NCBI RefSeq assembly: GCF_900120125.1
Contig: NZ_LT635544.1
Span: 1 to 64,000, forward strand
Reading direction: 5' to 3'
DNA length: 64,000 nt
DNA from: Gemella massiliensis
GTDB taxonomy: Bacteria; Bacillota; Bacilli; Staphylococcales; Gemellaceae
The notes beneath the pieces were generated by a model. That model was not told where the DNA came from. It saw nothing but the letters and a program-made list of their open reading frames with translations, and searched no databases. Numbering within the stretch: position 1 is the stretch's first letter; each line of letters opens with the position of its first letter. This document shows, piece by piece, positions 16,802 through 25,824 of the stretch. The position numbers and the translations under genes are program-made.

Positions 16802-17787
16802 TGAAAGTATTATATAGTTATTTAAAGAAAAATTTAAAAATATACCTACTTTTTTGTTCTTTTATTATAATCTTTTTTATAATGTTTTACCTGTATGATA
16901 TTCCGAGAGAAGTTCTTTACTATAGCGGGTTATTGTGTTTTACTTTGGCTATAATCGTAAGTGTTTTTGATTTTAACAATTATAAAAGAAGTTTCAGTGC
17001 GTTGCATTTTTTAAAAGATAATCTTATTAATGATTTAGATAAATTGCCGATTAGTTTGGATATTAGGGTTCAGTATTATCAAAAAATAATTACAAGGTTA
17101 TTTAATGAATTAGAAAAAACTATTGAAGAAAATCGTAAAAAACAAACGCAGTTAGTTGATTATTACAGTATGTGGGTACATCAGATTAAAACACCGATAG
17201 CGGCAATACATTTTATATTGGATAACAGTGAACATGATAATTATATGTTGGAACAAGAATTATTTAAAATAGAATGTTATGTTGAAATGGTGCTGACATA
17301 TATAAGGCTTGGAAGTGAAAATACCGATTATGTATTTGAAAAAATTGAATTAAGTGAAATAACACGAGAAATATTAAAAAAATATGCCAGCTTATTTATC
17401 AACAAAAAATTAACTCTTAATTTTGTTCCACAAGAAACATTTGTAATAACAGATAAAAAATGGTTCAGTTTTGCATTGGAACAAATTATCAGTAATGCAA
17501 TAAAATATACATCACGTGGCGGTACGGTGAAGATAACTTTGGAAGAAAATAAAATAACAATAACTGACAACGGTATAGGTATAAAAGAAGAAGATTTACC
17601 AAGGATATTTGAACAAGGATTTACAGGGTTTAACGGACGCTATGAGAAAAAATCAAGTGGTATAGGTTTATATTTGTGTAAAAAAATACTTGATAATCTT
17701 GAACACACGATAAAAATTACGTCAACAACAGGAATTGGAACAACGGTAGAAATAGGATTTTCTCAAAATTATAATTATAGAGAGTGA
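16801..17787 (+). CDS. Intramembrane-sensing histidine kinase, BceS/GraS-like
   Basis: A 328-residue kinase with two N-terminal membrane helices (about 13-32 and 37-56) and almost no extracellular loop, typical of BceS-type kinases that sense through a partner ABC transporter. The phospho-acceptor His127 lies in MWVHQIKTPI. The ATPase domain has ISNAIKYT (N box), TDNGIGI (G1) and SSGIGLYLCKK (G2). The ATG overlaps the stop of the response regulator. The BceAB-like genes follow after about 190 bases that contain a candidate regulator-binding palindrome. Confidence 0.9.
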   Translation: MKVLYSYLKKNLKIYLLFCSFIIIFFIMFYLYDIPREVLYYSGLLCFTLAIIVSVFDFNNYKRSFSALHFLKDNLINDLDKLPISLDIRVQYYQKIITRLFNELEKTIEENRKKQTQLVDYYSMWVHQIKTPIAAIHFILDNSEHDNYMLEQELFKIECYVEMVLTYIRLGSENTDYVFEKIELSEITREILKKYASLFINKKLTLNFVPQETFVITDKKWFSFALEQIISNAIKYTSRGGTVKITLEENKITITDNGIGIKEEDLPRIFEQGFTGFNGRYEKKSSGIGLYLCKKILDNLEHTIKITSTTGIGTTVEIGFSQNYNYRE

Positions 17788-17847
17788 AAAGATACTTATA
17801 AGTAAAACATAACTTTATTTCGGTCAATTATATAAATAAAAATATAC

Positions 17848-17871
17848 AAACCTTACGATTTTGTAAGGTTT
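17848..17871 (+). promoter_or_regulatory. Palindrome before bceA-like gene: operator and/or terminator
   Basis: Arms AAACCTTAC (17848-17856) and GTAAGGTTT (17863-17871) form a 9-bp stem. The core TTACG-ATTT-TGTAA is one mismatch from the TnACA-N4-TGTAA box bound by BceR-type regulators. It lies about 110 bases before the transporter start, with possible -10 TAAAAT at 17920-17925. It could equally be a weak terminator of the kinase transcript, since T-rich sequence follows. Confidence 0.55.
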
Positions 17872-17980
17872 ATTTATATTTTGTAAGGAAATTCGATAGA
17901 ACGAATGAAAACTTTGCTGTAAAATAATAATTGTAAAACACAATAAAGTATATCGAATAAATGATAAAGGAGTTATAAAT

Positions 17981-18733
17981 ATGTTATTAGAGGTAAATAA
18001 TTTAAGAAAAGTATATGCAACTATATTAAGTACAAATAGTACGGAGGCGTTGAAAAATGTTAATTTTGCAGTAGATAAAGGAGAATATGTAGCAGTTATG
18101 GGAGAAAGCGGAAGTGGTAAGACTACATTACTTAATATTATCGCTACTTTTGATAAAGCTACATCCGGTAATATAAGGTTAAACGGAACAGATTTAAGTA
18201 AACTAAAAGATAAAGAATTGGCAAATTTTCGTCGCGAAAATTTGGGGTTTGTGTTTCAAGATTTTAATTTGTTGGATAATTTTTCTATAAAAGATAATAT
18301 TTTACTACCGTTGGTATTAGAAAACAAAAATTATAAAGATATGGAAAAGAGATTAAATAATATAATAAAACCGCTTGGTATAGATAAATTGATTAATAAG
18401 TATCCTTATGAAGTATCGGGTGGACAAAAACAACGTGTTGCTGTAGCACGTGCCATTATCACCAATCCGGCATTAATATTGGCGGACGAACCTACCGGAG
18501 CGTTAGATTCAAAATCAACAGAGCAATTGTTGGAAGTATTTGATAAGTTAAACGAAGCCGGTCAAACTATTATTATGGTTACTCACTCTGTAAAAACAGC
18601 CAGTCGAGCAAAACGCGTACTTTTTATTAAAGATGGAGTTGTATTTCATGAGTTGCGTAGAGGAACGCAAAACCATAGTGAAATGTATCAGAAAATTAAC
18701 GATACTTTAACATTAATGCAGGCAGGTGAGTAA
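17981..18733 (+). CDS. BceA/VraF-like ABC transporter ATP-binding protein
   Basis: The 250-residue ATPase of a peptide-antibiotic resistance transporter. Walker A is GESGSGKT (41-48), the signature is VSGGQKQRV, Walker B is ILADEPTGALDS, and the switch His is in MVTHS. It has the size and the DKATSGNIRLNG region typical of the MacB/BceA group. AAAGGAG precedes the ATG. It runs directly into the permease gene. With the kinase and regulator upstream it forms a complete Bce-type sensing and detoxification module. Confidence 0.9.
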   Translation: MLLEVNNLRKVYATILSTNSTEALKNVNFAVDKGEYVAVMGESGSGKTTLLNIIATFDKATSGNIRLNGTDLSKLKDKELANFRRENLGFVFQDFNLLDNFSIKDNILLPLVLENKNYKDMEKRLNNIIKPLGIDKLINKYPYEVSGGQKQRVAVARAIITNPALILADEPTGALDSKSTEQLLEVFDKLNEAGQTIIMVTHSVKTASRAKRVLFIKDGVVFHELRRGTQNHSEMYQKINDTLTLMQAGE

Positions 18734-18734
18734 A

Positions 18735-20720
18735 ATGAGATTCTTTTATAGTAGATTTGCATGGAATAATATAGTTAAAAACAAACAGTTGGTATTACCA
18801 TATATATTTGCATCAATTTTTACAATAGCATCGTTTTATATATTAGGCTCTATTGCTCTTGGTACAAGTTTAAATAAATTGGAACACGGTTCAGCTCAAA
18901 CAAAACAAATTTTGTCGTTAGGTCTTATAGTAATAGCGATATTTTCAATGATTTTTCTTTTCTACACCTATAGCTTTTTGATTAAACGCCGTATTAAAGA
19001 ATTTGGTCTTTATGCTGTGCTTGGAATGACTAAAAAGCAAATAGCCAAAATTTTAATGAGAGAGACAATATTTATCGGTCTTATCACATTAACGTTCGGT
19101 TTAGCATTTGGAATAATGTTCGGTAAAGTTACCTTATTGGCACTTTTAAAATTGTTTAGCAAAGGTGTGGTATTCGGATTTGATATACCGGTAATTGCCG
19201 TTGTTACGACGATTGGTTTGTTCGGAGGGATTTACTTTTTAATTTTATTGTATACTGTTATAAAAATATCACGTTTAAAAATAATAACTTTGTTAAAAGA
19301 AGGAAGTACGGGTGAAAAAGAACCTAAGGCACGATTTATTTTAACATTAATAGGAATCGGATTGGTAGGATATGGTTACTATACGGCACTTACTGCAGGA
19401 AATCCGATTGAAGCATTAACATCATTCTTTTATGCCGTTATGGCTGTAATATTGGGTACCTATCTGATATTTATGACGGTAAGCATTACTGTGTTAAAAA
19501 TAATGAAAAATAATAAACGTTACTACTACAAACCGAAACATTTTATCAGTGTATCGGGATTATTGTATCGTATGAAACGTAATGCGGTAGGGCTTGCAAA
19601 TATTTGTATCCTATCGACAATGGTTCTTGTTACGATGGGAGCTACCAGTACAATGTATGCAGGAGTAAACGAAGCATATGAAAATAGATATCCAAGAGAT
19701 ATAAGTGTTGGGGTGAAACATAGTAATAAAGAAATAGCAAGTGAAGTACAAAAAGAAATTGATAAAATTTTGAAAAAACATAACGTAAAAAAATCTGATG
19801 AAGTATTCTATAATACCTTAATGACGGCAGGAGAAATGGAAGACGGAAAAATAACAGCTCCGGAAAACAATAAAATAAGCAATTTGGTAATTGTTATTGT
19901 AAGCACATTAAGCGATTATAATAAAATGAATGGTGAAAATAAAACGTTAAAACCTGACGAAGTGCTACTTTATCTTGACAAAAAGGCAAAATATCAACAT
20001 AGTGATATACAAATTCTAAACGAGAAGTTTAAGGTAAAAGAAAAACTGAATCAAATAACAGGAGAAATCGGGCATACAGAAGCAAATATTATGCCAACTT
20101 ATTATATTGTTGTAAAAGATGAAAGTATTAGGACAAAAATAGCTGAGAAATTAATGGTCACTGAAAGTGCTGAAAAAAGTAAATCTGATGAAATGCTGAC
20201 AACAAACATAATGTTTAATATAAAAAATCCGAATAAAGAAGCAGAAATAGTAAAAGATATTAATAATTTAAATAAAAAATATGAAGTTTTTTCAGAGTCA
20301 AAATATGAAAATAAAGATGAATTTAAAGCAATGTTCGCATCATTTCTATTTATCGGAATTTTTATCAGTTTGATTTTTATAGTTTCACAAGTGGTAATAA
20401 TGTATTATAAACAAATATCTGAAGGGTATGAAGATAAAAATAAATTTTCAATAATGAGAAAAGTCGGTTTAACAGAAAAACAAATAAAACAATCAATTCG
20501 TTCGCAAGTATTATTGATTTTCTTTGCACCATTAGTCATAGCGACAATACATACAGCGGTAGCTTTTCCATTTATTGAAAAAATAATGAATTTGTTTTTA
20601 TTGAAAAAGACAACAGCTTTCTTAATAGGAATGTCGGGTGCAGTAGGAGTATTTACCTTATTTTATCTGATAGTCTATGTTTTAACATCACGTGTCTATT
20701 ATAGAATTATAAAGGATTAA
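18735..20720 (+). CDS. BceB/VraG-like ABC transporter permease
   Basis: A large FtsX-type permease of about 661 residues. It has roughly ten membrane helices and a long soluble, probably extracellular, domain (about 305-525) between helices 7 and 8, the hallmark of BceB proteins that bind peptide antibiotics and signal to the kinase. I start it at the ATG at 18735, preceded by AGGTGAG. A GTG at 18726, overlapping the ATPase gene, would add three residues. The C-terminal SIMRKVGLTEKQIKQSIRSQ matches the conserved coupling region. A hairpin terminator follows. Confidence 0.9.
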   Translation: MRFFYSRFAWNNIVKNKQLVLPYIFASIFTIASFYILGSIALGTSLNKLEHGSAQTKQILSLGLIVIAIFSMIFLFYTYSFLIKRRIKEFGLYAVLGMTKKQIAKILMRETIFIGLITLTFGLAFGIMFGKVTLLALLKLFSKGVVFGFDIPVIAVVTTIGLFGGIYFLILLYTVIKISRLKIITLLKEGSTGEKEPKARFILTLIGIGLVGYGYYTALTAGNPIEALTSFFYAVMAVILGTYLIFMTVSITVLKIMKNNKRYYYKPKHFISVSGLLYRMKRNAVGLANICILSTMVLVTMGATSTMYAGVNEAYENRYPRDISVGVKHSNKEIASEVQKEIDKILKKHNVKKSDEVFYNTLMTAGEMEDGKITAPENNKISNLVIVIVSTLSDYNKMNGENKTLKPDEVLLYLDKKAKYQHSDIQILNEKFKVKEKLNQITGEIGHTEANIMPTYYIVVKDESIRTKIAEKLMVTESAEKSKSDEMLTTNIMFNIKNPNKEAEIVKDINNLNKKYEVFSESKYENKDEFKAMFASFLFIGIFISLIFIVSQVVIMYYKQISEGYEDKNKFSIMRKVGLTEKQIKQSIRSQVLLIFFAPLVIATIHTAVAFPFIEKIMNLFLLKKTTAFLIGMSGAVGVFTLFYLIVYVLTSRVYYRIIKD

Positions 20721-20742
20721 AAAAGAAGTTGATTTAAAAGAT

Positions 20743-20788
20743 AAAAAACCGAGATTTTGAAAATGATATTTTCTTAATCTTGGTTTTT
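20743..20788. terminator. Bidirectional terminator after the Bce-like permease
   Basis: Arms AAAAAACCGAGATTTTGAAAA and TTTTCTTAATCTTGGTTTTT form a long stem with U-runs in both directions, ending the bceB-like gene and possibly the leftward 88-residue gene. Its reverse complement is closely similar to the terminator at 33682-33728, more so than unrelated terminators usually are. Confidence 0.75.
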
Positions 20789-20854
20789 AACTGTTTAAAA
20801 TAGAAAACAATTAATTAACTCTATAAAAATTAGGTGGGATAATTTTATTGTATA

Positions 20855-21121
20855 TTATCTTTTATTTTTTATAATTTCAAGTAATTGCTTTGCATCTTTG
20901 TAGTTTAAGAAGTATTTTTTTCTTAGTTCAGCAATATTTATGGCATCATCTTGGCTAAAATTTATAACTTTTTCCAATTCTTTTTTATATTGTCTATCTT
21001 GCAATCTTGTTAAGGCTTCTTTACTAATTTCATCTCTTTTTTTCTTTTTATCACGAAGAGTAGTGATAATTCCGTAGAGAGCTAAGAAACCGAACAACAC
21101 ATAAAATGTATTAAGATTCAT
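20855..21121 (-). CDS. Small membrane-anchored protein of unknown function
   Basis: An 88-residue protein I do not recognise. One N-terminal hydrophobic helix (about 3-21, FYVLFGFLALYGIITT) is followed by a stretch rich in Lys, Arg and Glu that should form cytoplasmic helices (RDKKKKRDEISKEALTRL). The C-terminal part (about 53-88, FSQDDAINIAELRKKYFL) looks like a small helical domain. AAAGGGG lies about 6 bases before the ATG, which supports translation. It stands alone between two transcription units. Confidence 0.7.
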   Translation of the reverse strand: MNLNTFYVLFGFLALYGIITTLRDKKKKRDEISKEALTRLQDRQYKKELEKVINFSQDDAINIAELRKKYFLNYKDAKQLLEIIKNKR

Positions 21122-21311
21122 GGTTATACCCCTTTAAATTTATTAGATTAATTCTATTATATAGTGTTTATTGCCACAAAGCAATATATTTAAAAAGAAT
21201 TAGTATCAATTTCTTAGTGTAGAGTTTTATATTAACTGTTTAACATTTTTTATAAGTTGTCGTTACTCTTATTAAAATTGTTTTAAAAATTATTTACGAT
21301 TTAAAGGGATA

Positions 21312-22637
21312 CTAAATTAATTTAAAAACATCGTTTAAATTTTCAGCCATTGCAGGATGGGTAAATACTTGGTTTTTAATATAGGTATAAGGAATATTAT
21401 TATCCATTGCCAGTTTAATAAGGTTAATTATTTCCTCAGAGTTTTTACTAAATAATGTAGCACCTAGGATTAAATTTGTATCTTTGTCAACAATTACTTT
21501 GTAAATTCCACGTTGATCTTGATTAACTGCACCGCGCGGCATATTTGCTACATGTAGACTGGCAACGGCGATATTTTTATACAATTTGCGTGCTTGATTT
21601 TCATTAAGACCTACACGTGATAAGGTAGGGGTAATGAATACTGAGTAAGGTATATTTTCACGATTTAGACGTGTATATTCTTTATTACCATGTAGATAAT
21701 TATTTACTATTCTAAAATCATCCAGTGATACATAAGTAAACTGTAAGCCGCCATTTACATCGCCAACAGCAAAAATATTTTCTACATTAGTGCGACAAAA
21801 TTCATCAACTACAATAGAGCCGTTAGCCGCTAGTTTGATGTCGGTATTTTCTAAGCCTAAATCTTCGGTGTTAGCACGGCGTCCGGTCGCATGAAGTAGG
21901 GCATCAAATTCCAAGTTTCCATATTTTTCAGTATCAACAATTACTTTATTACCGTTGTTGCGAATTTCTTTAGTAGCAGTTCCAAGTTTAAATTCTACCC
22001 CTTGTTCTTTGAGATATTTTTGAGCAAGTATTGAAATATCAGTATCTTCACGACCTAAAACAGTCGGTGAAAAGTCTATAAGTGTCACTTTAACACCTAA
22101 TTTAGAATAAAGATTGGAAAATTCTAAACCAATGTTACCTCCACCTAAAATTCCTAATGTTTTCGGAGGTGTTTTTAACTTTTGAAGTTCGGTACTATCA
22201 TAAACATTTTTAGATGTTGTTAAACCGGGAATATTCAAAGTATTATTTTTAGCACCGGTATTAATAACGATAACTTCACCTTCCAGTTGTTTAGTTTCGC
22301 CGTTTTCGAAAATTTCTATCACTTTATTGGAGATAAATTTTGCTTTTGCAGTATAAATATCAATATTAGGATTATTATTTAACATTGCAAAGTTTTTAGC
22401 GTTTAATTTTGAAACGACTTTGTCACGTGTAGCTTTTGCTTCGGCATAACTTTTTTTATTTTCAGCTGCGACAATTAAAGTTTTTGTCGGAATACAGCCG
22501 ATATTAATACAAGTTCCTCCATACATTTTACTATTTTCTTCAACAACGGCTACTTTTTTTCCTTCTTTTGCTAATGTGGTTGCTAAGGTCTTTCCGGCTT
22601 TCCCAAAGCCGATTACTAATAAATCATATTTTACCAT
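21312..22637 (-). CDS. FAD-dependent disulfide reductase, hypothiocyanous acid reductase-like
   Basis: A 441-residue pyridine nucleotide-disulfide oxidoreductase with FAD motif VIGFGKAGKTLA (8-19), redox pair Cys43-Cys48 in GTCINIGCIPT, NAD(P)H-binding LGILGGGNIGLEF and the second FAD motif IFAVGDVNGG. The C-terminal dimerisation domain contains FTHPAMAEN. The sequence is closer to the RclA/hypothiocyanous acid reductase group, which defends oral and mucosal bacteria against peroxidase-derived HOSCN, than to dihydrolipoamide dehydrogenase or glutathione reductase; no 2-oxoacid dehydrogenase genes are nearby. AAGGAG precedes the ATG. The general enzyme class is certain and the specific substrate is an inference. 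Confidence 0.75.
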   Translation of the reverse strand: MVKYDLLVIGFGKAGKTLATTLAKEGKKVAVVEENSKMYGGTCINIGCIPTKTLIVAAENKKSYAEAKATRDKVVSKLNAKNFAMLNNNPNIDIYTAKAKFISNKVIEIFENGETKQLEGEVIVINTGAKNNTLNIPGLTTSKNVYDSTELQKLKTPPKTLGILGGGNIGLEFSNLYSKLGVKVTLIDFSPTVLGREDTDISILAQKYLKEQGVEFKLGTATKEIRNNGNKVIVDTEKYGNLEFDALLHATGRRANTEDLGLENTDIKLAANGSIVVDEFCRTNVENIFAVGDVNGGLQFTYVSLDDFRIVNNYLHGNKEYTRLNRENIPYSVFITPTLSRVGLNENQARKLYKNIAVASLHVANMPRGAVNQDQRGIYKVIVDKDTNLILGATLFSKNSEEIINLIKLAMDNNIPYTYIKNQVFTHPAMAENLNDVFKLI

Positions 22638-22826
22638 AATTAACTCCTTAAAATTTTAATAATTTATTTCAAATAACTTTTATAAAATATAATACACTCT
22701 TTTACCGAACGGTACAACTTTTTTGCTTAGAGTTTAATTCAAAATTAGAAGTTATTTTTGTAAAACATATCTTTTTGCTGTAATAAAATTAAAGTGTAAA
22801 TTTATTGAAAAAATATATACAAAAAA

Positions 22827-22852
22827 AAAGACCAAGTGTAACTTAGTCTTTT
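22827..22852 (-). terminator. Terminator of yceD-rpmF
   Basis: On the minus strand AAAGACTAAG, a short loop and CTTGGTCTTT are followed by a long T-run (22821-22829 as A's on the plus strand). It lies 14 bases after the rpmF stop. Confidence 0.85.
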
Positions 22853-22865
22853 CGGTAATACTTAA

Positions 22866-23042
22866 TTATTTTACATCTAGAACTTGTCTGCCTTTATACA
22901 TACCGGTTTTTTTATCAACACGGTGACCCATTACATAGTTACCGCTTGTTTTATCGATAGAAATTGATGGTGCAGATAGTTTTTTATGAGTTCTTCTTTT
23001 TCTTTTAGCTGTTTTTGATGTTCTTCTAAAAGGAACTGCCAT
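22866..23042 (-). CDS. rpmF: 50S ribosomal protein L32
   Basis: A 58-residue basic ribosomal protein beginning [20 protein letters not shown], the classic L32 start, and ending QVLDVK. GGAGG lies 8 bases before the ATG. It follows a YceD-family gene by 36 bases, the conserved yceD-rpmF pair. The zinc-binding cysteines found in some L32 proteins are absent, so this is the Cys-less form. No second L32 gene is visible in the window. Confidence 0.96.
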   Translation of the reverse strand: MAVPFRRTSKTAKRKRRTHKKLSAPSISIDKTSGNYVMGHRVDKKTGMYKGRQVLDVK

Positions 23043-23078
23043 AGTTAATTTCCTCCAATTATTATAAAAATCACATAC

Positions 23079-23582
23079 TTACTGTTCTTTAAATAATCCG
23101 TTAAGTGCAGCAAATGGAGATTCTTTTTTTTTCGCAAGATCCACTAAAGTATCTTCAGAAAGCAGTTTCCAATCTTTGCCGGAAACCAACTCCATTTGTT
23201 CATCAGCTGATGAGGTAATCGGAATATTTAAAATTATAAGTTCATGTACTAAAGGTTTCAAATCAATATACATATCCATAAGATTTACATCAATTATGTC
23301 ATTTCCAATTAATGATTTATCAATGTACTCTTCTTTTTCAAGAATTTCAAACGGCAATTCAACACTATTTAGTGTTCTACCGGAAATCATTTCGAAAACT
23401 CCAATAATTTTTAAATCGGCGTATATTTTATCTTTACCGCCTCTAGTTAAAGTTCCACTAACAATAACATCTTTAATATTTTTTAAAGAGGCATTATAGT
23501 GATTTACGTTAATATTAATTTTCTCTTCAAAAGTAAAAGTATTACTATTATTTTTGAATAAAGAAGATCTTAACCATTTCAT
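23079..23582 (-). CDS. yceD: YceD family protein (DUF177), rpmF operon
   Basis: A 167-residue acidic protein of the DUF177/YceD family, nearly always encoded just upstream of rpmF and associated with 23S rRNA or ribosome maturation in some bacteria. The sequence shows the family middle section (LEKEEYIDKSLIGNDIIDVNLMDMYIDLKPLVHELIIL split around residues 85-120) and a C-terminal ...SPFAALNGLFKEQ, matching the usual ending near DPRLAKLKDL. The expected zinc-type cysteines are missing. It is assigned largely by position and these motifs. Confidence 0.85.
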   Translation of the reverse strand: MKWLRSSLFKNNSNTFTFEEKININVNHYNASLKNIKDVIVSGTLTRGGKDKIYADLKIIGVFEMISGRTLNSVELPFEILEKEEYIDKSLIGNDIIDVNLMDMYIDLKPLVHELIILNIPITSSADEQMELVSGKDWKLLSEDTLVDLAKKKESPFAALNGLFKEQ

Positions 23583-23667
23583 TAAATATCACCCCATAAA
23601 CACAATATTTATTATATATCTTTTAAAATTAGCTGTCAAGTTTTTTTATTGAACCTAAGTAATAAAA

Positions 23668-23697
23668 AACCTCACTTTAATAATTAAAAGTGAGGTT
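23668..23697 (-). terminator. Terminator of the nucleoside-recognition protein gene
   Basis: AACCTCACTTT and AAAGTGAGGTT arms around an eight-base loop. On the minus strand the stem is followed by TTTTTTATT. Confidence 0.85.
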
Positions 23698-23728
23698 CGG
23701 GTTTATTTATGAATATCCTAAATTTAAT

Positions 23729-24898
23729 TTAACCTAATAACAAGAATAAGTAATGTGCAACTATCCCTGCTGCTATACCACCGATTGTATGTGAAACAAT
23801 CGCTTTTGATGACAGTTTTCTTACACCTAAGGCATCCATCATTCCTATATGAGTGCTTAAATATCCACTCCAACACATTCCCATCGCTGTGAAAACAGCA
23901 ATATCATTAGGTCCAATAAGTCCTCCTTTAAGAAATTCGGGTACTAATGATATTGCGCCACCAACAGCACCTAATGCTGTGATTGGGAACGCTATTGCTT
24001 CTGCTGATTTGAAACCGAATAACGGTTCTAAAATAAATGTTAATTTTTCTCCTAACCAAGGTAAGAAACCAACACCTTCATAAGCAGCACCGGTATATCC
24101 GTTAGCCGGCATTTTAAAAGTTAGCATCATAACAAATGTACAAACTATTAAAACACCCGGTATTATAGCCATACCCATTTCTACACCGGTTTTACCTCCT
24201 TCTAAAATGGTATCCAGTACACGTTGGAACATATTACCGTCACGAATAATTCGGACTTTATTAGGGTCTTCTTCACCATCTTTAACTTCAATCGCAGGTT
24301 CGTAAGCCTTATCACCAAAAAATTTTTTCGTTTGTCTTAACATTAAACGAACACTAATAATACTACCGATAATAGCTCCTACATTACCGATTAGTGCGGC
24401 TTTAACAAAACCTGTACCTTGTCCCATCATAAACATAGTAACAATAAGCCCCATACCAAAAGCGGTTCCTAAATTACATAATGCCGGAACTTGATACTTT
24501 TTGAAAAATGATATAAAACGAGTATCTTTAGCGAAAGGGATAATAGCCGGATTATCTGATAAATAAGTCGCAACTGCTCCTGTTACACTCGCACCGGGCA
24601 TTCCCCAAAGTGGTTTCATAAGTGGTGCGAAAATTTTATTAATAAGTGCTATTGCACCAAATTCTGATAATAATGCACTGATAGCCCCAGCAATGACCGC
24701 CATCGCCATTATGAAAAATACTGTATTAAGTAGCAAGTCGTGGGCGGTTGCCATCATTGTTTTAAACATTAAAGGAGTTCCCATCTTACGTGCCATAAGT
24801 CCGAAGATTAATAAAAACACGATAAGAAAAACAAATGTTTCAATACTGATTGCCTTTTTTACAATACTTTTACTCTTTTTTTTCCTGTCTGCATCCAT
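23729..24898 (-). CDS. Nucleoside-recognition (Gate) domain membrane protein, CD0519/CD1768-like
   Basis: A polytopic membrane protein of about 389 residues with a Lys-rich N-terminus and roughly nine to ten hydrophobic segments. It contains the Gate/nucleoside-recognition region (MPGASVTGAVATYLSDNPA and KFFKKYQ...) known from SpmA/SpmB-like and transporter families. The best match I recall is the CD0519/CD1768 family, whose transport role is not established. I choose the ATG at 24898, with AAAGG nine bases upstream, over a TTG at 24907. It is monocistronic with its own terminator. Confidence 0.65.
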   Translation of the reverse strand: MDADRKKKSKSIVKKAISIETFVFLIVFLLIFGLMARKMGTPLMFKTMMATAHDLLLNTVFFIMAMAVIAGAISALLSEFGAIALINKIFAPLMKPLWGMPGASVTGAVATYLSDNPAIIPFAKDTRFISFFKKYQVPALCNLGTAFGMGLIVTMFMMGQGTGFVKAALIGNVGAIIGSIISVRLMLRQTKKFFGDKAYEPAIEVKDGEEDPNKVRIIRDGNMFQRVLDTILEGGKTGVEMGMAIIPGVLIVCTFVMMLTFKMPANGYTGAAYEGVGFLPWLGEKLTFILEPLFGFKSAEAIAFPITALGAVGGAISLVPEFLKGGLIGPNDIAVFTAMGMCWSGYLSTHIGMMDALGVRKLSSKAIVSHTIGGIAAGIVAHYLFLLLG

Positions 24899-25722
24899 AT
24901 AAATCAACCTTTCTTTAATTATTTAATTTTTAAAAACTATTGTTTATTGCTAAGTTTATATTAACTTTTGTTATACTACAACTCTGTACTTATATTATAT
25001 CACAATAAAATATTTTTTCAACTACCCTCTAGTGTTCTCTTAAATCAACACCTTAATATTTTATGATTTTAATTTCTTTATTTTTATAATTTTTGTGAAA
25101 AAAACTTATCATAACTTGAAAATAATATAAAAAAAATTTATCCATAACTTAAAGTTATTCTATTTAAGAGATAATTAGTAATTGCTTAAGGGTAATTTCG
25201 CCCTAGTACAGTATTTAATACAGTTTTAAACAGCTGTATCTTTTCGTTAATTGAAATTTTTTGTCTTTGTCCAAAAAACATTGACCATCTATCTTCAACA
25301 CTTAAATTTTTTTTGTAATATTAATGAAAAGAAAAATTTAAAAATACCTCTTAATCATTGTACTCTTATTTTTATAATATATATTACATTACTTAAAAAT
25401 AATTTCTATAATTTTTAGTATCATATTTTATAATAAAATTTGCTAACTGAGAGATACATTCAACTAAAATTTTTAAAATTATGTGAGATTTTGTAGTGGG
25501 GTTAACTTTTATCTAAGTTTTAATAATTTTCTTAATCTAAAAAATATAAAACCAATTCAAAACTTGTATTTTCATTATAAATTGATTTTATCAAGTTATT
25601 ACATACAGTCCACTAAATTTTGAAAAATCTTTATAATAATTTCAAACTATTATAAAGACTGAACAATTCTTTTGTTTTTGAATATTGTAACAAAATAGAC
25701 CAAGTTAAATGAAAACCTTAGA
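24899..25722. other. Long AT-rich intergenic region with a short coding relic
   Basis: About 820 bases without a convincing gene. At 25186-25320 (minus strand) an open stretch of 44 codons without a start reads like protein, including EDRWSMFFGQRQKISINEK, and may be the tail of a lost gene. A TATATTATATCACAAT segment near 24990 may be the -10 region for the membrane protein gene on the left. Otherwise I see only A/T runs. Confidence 0.5.
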
Positions 25723-25769
25723 AAAAAGCAGAAAAACTAACCGGTATAGTTAATTTTTCTGCTTTTTTT
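25723..25769 (-). terminator. Terminator of the yebC-RDD-deoR group
   Basis: A long near-perfect hairpin with arms AAAAAGCAGAAAAACTAA and TTAATTTTTCTGCTTTTT, with A/T runs on both sides. It lies about 55 bases after the DeoR-family gene. Confidence 0.8.
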
Positions 25770-25824
25770 AAAATTTGTATATTTTATTGTTTAATAGCTA
25801 ATGATTAAATATAGCTTTTTGTAG

